A DNA stretch of 26,668 bases, from assembly GCA_028712845.1 (NCBI GenBank), contig JAQTPO010000010.1, positions 1 through 26,668 on the forward strand, read 5' to 3'. The notes below the pieces were generated by a model. The model did not search any database, was not told the DNA's origin, and saw only the letters and a list, made by a program, of their open reading frames with translations. The position numbers and the translations under genes were made by a program. Below, one piece after another: positions 22,962-26,668 of the stretch; within the stretch, counting starts at the first letter, position 1; each line of letters begins with the position of its first letter. Source of the stretch: Dehalococcoidales bacterium. Its GTDB lineage: Bacteria > Chloroflexota > Dehalococcoidia > Dehalococcoidales > Fen-1064.

Positions 22962-23648
22962 TTACGGCGCCTTTGGTTTTCCCATCATTTTCAGGGCGCT
23001 TTGAGCGTCCGCAATAAATTGCTTCACAGTTTCGCGGGAGTATTTATGGTCAGACATTTTATCGAGCTGCTGTGGAGGCACGGTGATGATGTGGGCGCCG
23101 GCTAACGCCGCGCTGATGATATCACCCACCGACCTGATGCTGCCGATAATCAGCTGGCTTTTGAATTCCCAGCGTTCCAACCATTCGACTGTTTCGGCGA
23201 TAACTTCAGATGAGTTACCGCCTTCATCATCGACTCTTCCTGCAAAAAGACTTACATAAGTGGCATCGGCTTTGGCGGCGAGCATTATCTGTCCAATGGA
23301 CAAGATGGCCGTGGCATTTACCTTTACACCTGATTTCTCAAGCTTACTGATAACGCCCAAACAAGGGACTCCAAATTCGTTCTCTACGGGTATTTTGACT
23401 ACCACGTTATGCGCTAAAGAAGCAAGCCACTTTGCCTGCTCAATCATTTCCTTCGTATCGTTGGTGGTAACTTCTGCACTGAGCGGCAGGGGGTCAATTA
23501 ACTTTGCCAGTTTCTTTACCCCTTCCTCGATGTTATATAAGCCGTCTTTGAACATTATTGACGGATTGGTCGTAACGCCGTCAGCAATTCCGTAGTTCAA
23601 CCACTTTTCAATTTCTTTTACATTTGCCGAATCAATAAAAATCTTCAT
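22962..23648 (-). CDS. tal: Transaldolase of the small TalC/FSA family
   Basis: 228 residues, TIM-barrel class I aldolase. Schiff-base Lys85 lies in NVVVKIP, with TTNPS at 26-30. Two residues separate transaldolases from fructose-6-phosphate aldolases in this family: here position 59 is Glu (SAEV; Gln in E. coli FSA) and the SLFAGR segment has Phe135 where FSA has Tyr. Both favour a transaldolase that exchanges dihydroxyacetone units between fructose 6-phosphate and erythrose 4-phosphate to give sedoheptulose 7-phosphate. ATG 23648 is preferred, with AGGAG 6 bases upstream; it overlaps the gmhB stop by one base (TGATG). As the last gene of the heptose operon it could supply the GmhA substrate. 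Confidence 0.88.
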   Translation of the reverse strand: MKIFIDSANVKEIEKWLNYGIADGVTTNPSIMFKDGLYNIEEGVKKLAKLIDPLPLSAEVTTNDTKEMIEQAKWLASLAHNVVVKIPVENEFGVPCLGVISKLEKSGVKVNATAILSIGQIMLAAKADATYVSLFAGRVDDEGGNSSEVIAETVEWLERWEFKSQLIIGSIRSVGDIISAALAGAHIITVPPQQLDKMSDHKYSRETVKQFIADAQSALKMMGKPKAP

Positions 23649-24244
23649 CAAACACTCCTGTTTAGAATAAAATCAGCGGCTTCTAAGATACTTAGTTTAA
23701 TAACATCTGGCTTAATACCCTCATTATACATTAAATCGCAAAGCTCACACCTCATTTTACCTAATAACAGGGTATGACAGCCAGCATTCTTGCCCGCTTT
23801 GATGTCAGTCAAATTATCACCGATGAACCATGACTGAGCAATATCGATGTCCATATCTTTCGCCGCCTCCAGCAGCAATCCGGGCTTCGGCTTGCGGCAT
23901 GTGCAGTTCACGCGGTATTTCGCAACTCTTGCCTCAGGATGATGCAGGCAGTAATATTCGCCGTCAAGGATGACGCCTTCTTTGCCCAATTGAACCTTCA
24001 TAGTTTCAGTGATTTTTTTGAAATTGCTGAGAGTCATGTGTCCCTTGGCAATTCCCGGCTGGTTTGAAGCAACGATAACCTTGTAACCGGCAATCTGGAA
24101 CTCCTTGATTGCACGGGGAACTCCGGGGCATAAATGAAACTGGTCTGCAGTGAAAGGAGAATCGATAATACCCTGCTCTTGAAAATATACCAGCTCGTTC
24201 ACCACGCCGTCCCTGTCCAGGAAGACAGCTTTAGCCTTGTGCAT
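23648..24244 (-). CDS. gmhB: D-glycero-D-manno-heptose 1,7-bisphosphate phosphatase
   Basis: HAD-family phosphatase that removes the C7 phosphate of heptose 1,7-bisphosphate, about 198 residues. Motif I FLDRDGVVN, motif II SNQPGI, the zinc-binding set CLHHPEA and NCTCRKPKPG, and motif IV GDNLTDIKAG are all present. The start is either ATG 24244, which fits the family N-terminus, or GTG 24259, which adds five residues. The stop overlaps the transaldolase ATG. Genes on both sides belong to the GDP-heptose route. The C-terminal 30 residues beyond GKMRCELCDL are longer than in many homologues. Confidence 0.9.
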   Translation of the reverse strand: MHKAKAVFLDRDGVVNELVYFQEQGIIDSPFTADQFHLCPGVPRAIKEFQIAGYKVIVASNQPGIAKGHMTLSNFKKITETMKVQLGKEGVILDGEYYCLHHPEARVAKYRVNCTCRKPKPGLLLEAAKDMDIDIAQSWFIGDNLTDIKAGKNAGCHTLLLGKMRCELCDLMYNEGIKPDVIKLSILEAADFILNRSV

Positions 24245-24342
24245 TTTTGAATTACTCACCCTCTATCTTCAATCTCAGGCAGGTGCAAATCAGATACTTC
24301 AGAACTATGCCGAAAAGTTTAACCTGACACTTTAGGCTTCTG

Positions 24343-24939
24343 CTATTTGACCGATTCCCACTTCATCTCCGCAATGCGCATGCGCGGGTGAGAGACAATC
24401 AGGTGCCATATCACTGCTTGAAAGGCTTCTGTGTGAGGGGTCACGGTACTCGCATTTACCGTAGGAATGATGACGCAGGCATCCGCTACTTTCCCCGTAT
24501 AGCCGCCATCCCGCCCCACAATACCCAGTACTTTAGCTTTAATTTTCTTAGCGTATTCCAATGCCTTCACCAGATTGACACTGACGTTCTTTTCCTGATT
24601 GCCGCCACCGACAGAAAACACAAAAACACCGTCTTTAGAACTGAGATTACAGCCTTTGAGCCATGCTGAAAAAATGCCTTCCCACCCATCATCGTTAATC
24701 CTGGCGGTTAACTCGGACACATTATCCGTCGGTGAATACGATTCGATGCCGGCAATCTTCCGGAAGTCATTTACCGCATGGGTTGCATTACCGGCGCCGC
24801 CGCCGACACCGAGGAAGAAAAGACGCCCCTTTTTCTCCCGGATATCTATAAGTGCATCCACCATCTTTTCGATGGCGGCACGGTCTATTAGTGCCGTGAT
24901 TGATTTTACCTCTTCCAGATAATCATCGATATAAGACAT
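24343..24939 (-). CDS. gmhA: SIS-domain sugar isomerase, GmhA-like (sedoheptulose 7-phosphate isomerase)
   Basis: 198 residues with a SIS domain. It contains FFLGVGGGAGNATHAVNDFRK in two parts (about 42-62), SVGGGNQEKN, VGRDGGYTGKVAD and a C-terminal PHTEAFQAVIWHLI, typical of phosphoheptose isomerases, which turn sedoheptulose 7-phosphate into D-glycero-D-manno-heptose 7-phosphate. ATG 24939 is chosen: AAGGAAGAG lies just upstream, and a longer start at 24957 would overlap that site. Its place between the heptose kinase and phosphatase supports the role. The 83-bp spacer to gmhB holds nothing I recognise. Confidence 0.85.
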   Translation of the reverse strand: MSYIDDYLEEVKSITALIDRAAIEKMVDALIDIREKKGRLFFLGVGGGAGNATHAVNDFRKIAGIESYSPTDNVSELTARINDDGWEGIFSAWLKGCNLSSKDGVFVFSVGGGNQEKNVSVNLVKALEYAKKIKAKVLGIVGRDGGYTGKVADACVIIPTVNASTVTPHTEAFQAVIWHLIVSHPRMRIAEMKWESVK

Positions 24940-24982
24940 TGCTCTTCCTTTCAGCACAGTCCGATATTTTCAAGATTCAATA

Positions 24983-25969
24983 TCATGCATTGACCAGTAT
25001 TTTAGCACCATCGAAATCGAAATGGAATCTCTCCCACTTCAATCCCAGTTTCTGTATGGATTCTACGACTCTATGCTTATCGCCGTTTTTACAGTAGAAC
25101 ATCAAAAAACCGCCGCCGCCGGCACCGATTAACTTACCACCAAGCGCGCCGTTCTTCCGGGCGATTTCATAACATTCATCGATGAGAGGACTGGACATGT
25201 TGGGAGAGCGCTTTTTCTTGGTTTCCCAATGGGCATGAAATAGTTCTCCTATCATATCAACCTGACCATTTTCAAGGTACTTCCGTGTCTCCAGTCCTAT
25301 TTCCTTAACCTGGTGAAGGTTCCGAATCATGGAGGTATCGTCACTCTTACTTTTTGTGTCCTGGTCACGCAGTATTTCGGAGGCGCTCCTCTCTTTACCC
25401 GTAAAGAAAAGAATCAAATTACTTTCCAGTTGGTCGAGAATTTCGTCAGCGACATGTAGCGGCTCTACAATCACATCGCCATTCTTCTCAAAAGTCAGGC
25501 ACGTAAGCCCCCCGAATGCTGCCATATACTGGTCTTGCTTGCCAATCGGCTCGTTGAGCATACCTATTTCGATGCGGCAGGCTTCTTCTGCTAATTGTTT
25601 CTGAGTGATAAACTGTCGTCTGTATGCATGCAGTCCGTTCAGCAAGGCGACGGTGAAGCTGGATGATGTGCCTAAACCACAGCCGGAAGGTACGTCGGCA
25701 GTAGAGACAAGCTCGATACTTTTATCGATACCGACCATTTGCAGAGCTGCGCGGAAAATGCGGTGCTCTATTTCATTAACCTTTTCTCTTAGCTCAGTTT
25801 TTGAATAGCTGAGGCGAATATCGTTGTAGAATCTGCGGCTCGCGAGGATCGTGCAGTATTTATTTATCGCCCCCGCAATCAAAAACCCGCCGTACTTGGA
25901 ATAGTAGGACTGGAGGTCTGTGCCTCCTCCGCCCAGCGTGATTCTTGTCGGTGCTCTGGAAAGAATCAT
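24983..25969 (-). CDS. hddA: D-glycero-D-manno-heptose 7-phosphate kinase (GHMP family)
   Basis: 328 residues. N-terminal SRAPTRITLGGGGTDLQSYYSK, the ATP-binding motif PSGCGLGTSSSF (about 93-104) and the C-terminal GGKLIGAGGGGFLMFY are those of the HddA branch of GHMP kinases, which phosphorylates C1 of heptose 7-phosphate. It lies between the nucleotidyltransferase and the isomerase genes of the same route. An AAGGGGAA site precedes the ATG. A fucokinase-like activity is the main alternative, but gmhA, gmhB and hddC beside it favour heptose. Confidence 0.9.
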   Translation of the reverse strand: MILSRAPTRITLGGGGTDLQSYYSKYGGFLIAGAINKYCTILASRRFYNDIRLSYSKTELREKVNEIEHRIFRAALQMVGIDKSIELVSTADVPSGCGLGTSSSFTVALLNGLHAYRRQFITQKQLAEEACRIEIGMLNEPIGKQDQYMAAFGGLTCLTFEKNGDVIVEPLHVADEILDQLESNLILFFTGKERSASEILRDQDTKSKSDDTSMIRNLHQVKEIGLETRKYLENGQVDMIGELFHAHWETKKKRSPNMSSPLIDECYEIARKNGALGGKLIGAGGGGFLMFYCKNGDKHRVVESIQKLGLKWERFHFDFDGAKILVNA

Positions 25970-26011
25970 TAATATTCCCCTTTTGTCTCTGAAAATATAC
26001 TATAACACATT

Positions 26012-26668
26012 TTATTTGACATTTGTCCTGGTGAATTCCTCAAAATCCCTTAAACCCTGTGGAGAACCTATCTCATAGAAACGGTCTTTAACCTCCAGGG
26101 CAAGAAGCTGCTTCATATCTATCAGGCGGACAAAGAGGTCTTCAAGCGCATAGCGGCTGTTTCCCGGGACAAATTGAAGCACCTCTTTTTTGAAGATGGT
26201 CGCACCGTAATCGATATAGACCATATCCGGTGTTTTTGCGGTTTTGCTGTATTTCACCACCATGTCGCCTTCGATTAACATATTGCTCTTATCATAGGAA
26301 TCGTAATTTCTGTAAACAGTATCAAGGGCAAGTTTATCCCGGGACAGGAAGTATGACATTGCCTCTTTGTAGTCCAGAAAGAGATATGAATCGCCATACA
26401 TAGCAAAGAAGGTATCCCCTAATAAGGGTGCGGCATTTTTCAGGGCACCGGCGGTGCCGAGGGGTTTATCTTCGATGCTATAGCTTATGTGGACCCCGTA
26501 TTTGCTGCCATCGGCAAATACATCCCGTATCCGGTCTCCCAGATGGCCGATACAGAGCACAATGTCTGTGATACCTTGTGTCTTCAGCCTTTCAATTTGA
26601 TATACAAGGAAGGGTTTATGGTGTATTTCTACCAATGACTTGGGACGATTTTTTGTTAACTCACCCAA
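26012..26668 (-). CDS. hddC: Heptose 1-phosphate nucleotidyltransferase, HddC type (5' end cut by window)
   Basis: Sugar-phosphate nucleotidyltransferase. The visible 218 residues begin at GELTKNRPKSLVEIHHKPFL, which follows the missing GGxGTRL signature; the gene continues beyond the right edge and the first codon in the window is not the start. YGDSYLFLDY carries the metal-binding Asp and ERLKTQGITDIVL is typical of the family. In this setting it most likely makes GDP-D-glycero-alpha-D-manno-heptose; a mannose- or glucose-1-phosphate role cannot be excluded. It is the first visible gene of the minus-strand operon. Confidence 0.85.
   Translation of the reverse strand: MGELTKNRPKSLVEIHHKPFLVYQIERLKTQGITDIVLCIGHLGDRIRDVFADGSKYGVHISYSIEDKPLGTAGALKNAAPLLGDTFFAMYGDSYLFLDYKEAMSYFLSRDKLALDTVYRNYDSYDKSNMLIEGDMVVKYSKTAKTPDMVYIDYGATIFKKEVLQFVPGNSRYALEDLFVRLIDMKQLLALEVKDRFYEIGSPQGLRDFEEFTRTNVK

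Overview
The window (26.7 kb, moderate GC) looks like a chromosomal segment of an anaerobic, monoderm-type bacterium. I favour Chloroflexota, class Dehalococcoidia. The reasons are the combination of paired acyl-CoA dehydrogenases, a split UxaA-type dehydratase, family III CoA-transferase and GDP-heptose genes, and dispersed TCATTGCGA/GCAATCTC-type palindromes in intergenic DNA. This placement is inference from gene style and needs a database search. I see no rRNA, tRNA, CRISPR array, transposase or phage gene.

Layout. (1) 1-9760, plus strand: a phosphate block. A first transporter set, pstC-pstA-pstB, runs straight into phoB-phoR. Its PstB has lost the Walker A lysine, the Q-loop glutamine and the Walker B glutamate. 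Then come two copies of a four-hexamer, 11-bp-period Pho box. The first lies upstream of a badly deleted arsenate-reductase-like remnant. The second lies upstream of a complete operon mgsA-pstS-pstC-pstA-pstB-phoU, in which PstB is canonical. (2) 9780-12772, plus strand: the DNA-uptake genes comEA and comEC, with their own promoter and a terminator shared with a convergent 33-residue small gene (12842-12943, minus) that has an ideal Shine-Dalgarno sequence. (3) 13095-14616: dinB (DNA polymerase IV) with a LexA-like box inside its promoter, flanked by dispersed palindromic repeats. (4) 14663-22838, plus strand: a metabolic block with a split UxaA-family dehydratase, two MaoC-like hot-dog proteins, a family III CoA-transferase, a PLP aminotransferase and two adjacent acyl-CoA dehydrogenases. 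Several have separate sigma-70-like promoters. (5) 22962-26668, minus strand: a nucleotide-activated heptose operon (hddC, hddA, gmhA-like, gmhB) ending in a transaldolase-type gene. The left (pstC) and right (hddC) edge genes are cut by the window.

How the genes work together. PhoBR probably senses phosphate through a Pst complex and drives the downstream Pho-box operon. That operon couples phosphate uptake to methylglyoxal synthase, an enzyme that frees phosphate from dihydroxyacetone phosphate and is inhibited by phosphate in known cases. The heptose operon has a plausible closed logic: the transaldolase, whose active-site residues are of transaldolase and not fructose-6-phosphate-aldolase type, can make sedoheptulose 7-phosphate, the GmhA substrate. 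GmhA, HddA, GmhB and HddC would then carry it to GDP-D-glycero-alpha-D-manno-heptose for surface glycans.

Most notable observations: the ATPase-motif-less PstB beside PhoBR, the paired Pho boxes around a gene remnant, the unlisted 33-residue gene, and several enzymes in the metabolic block that lack a canonical catalytic residue.
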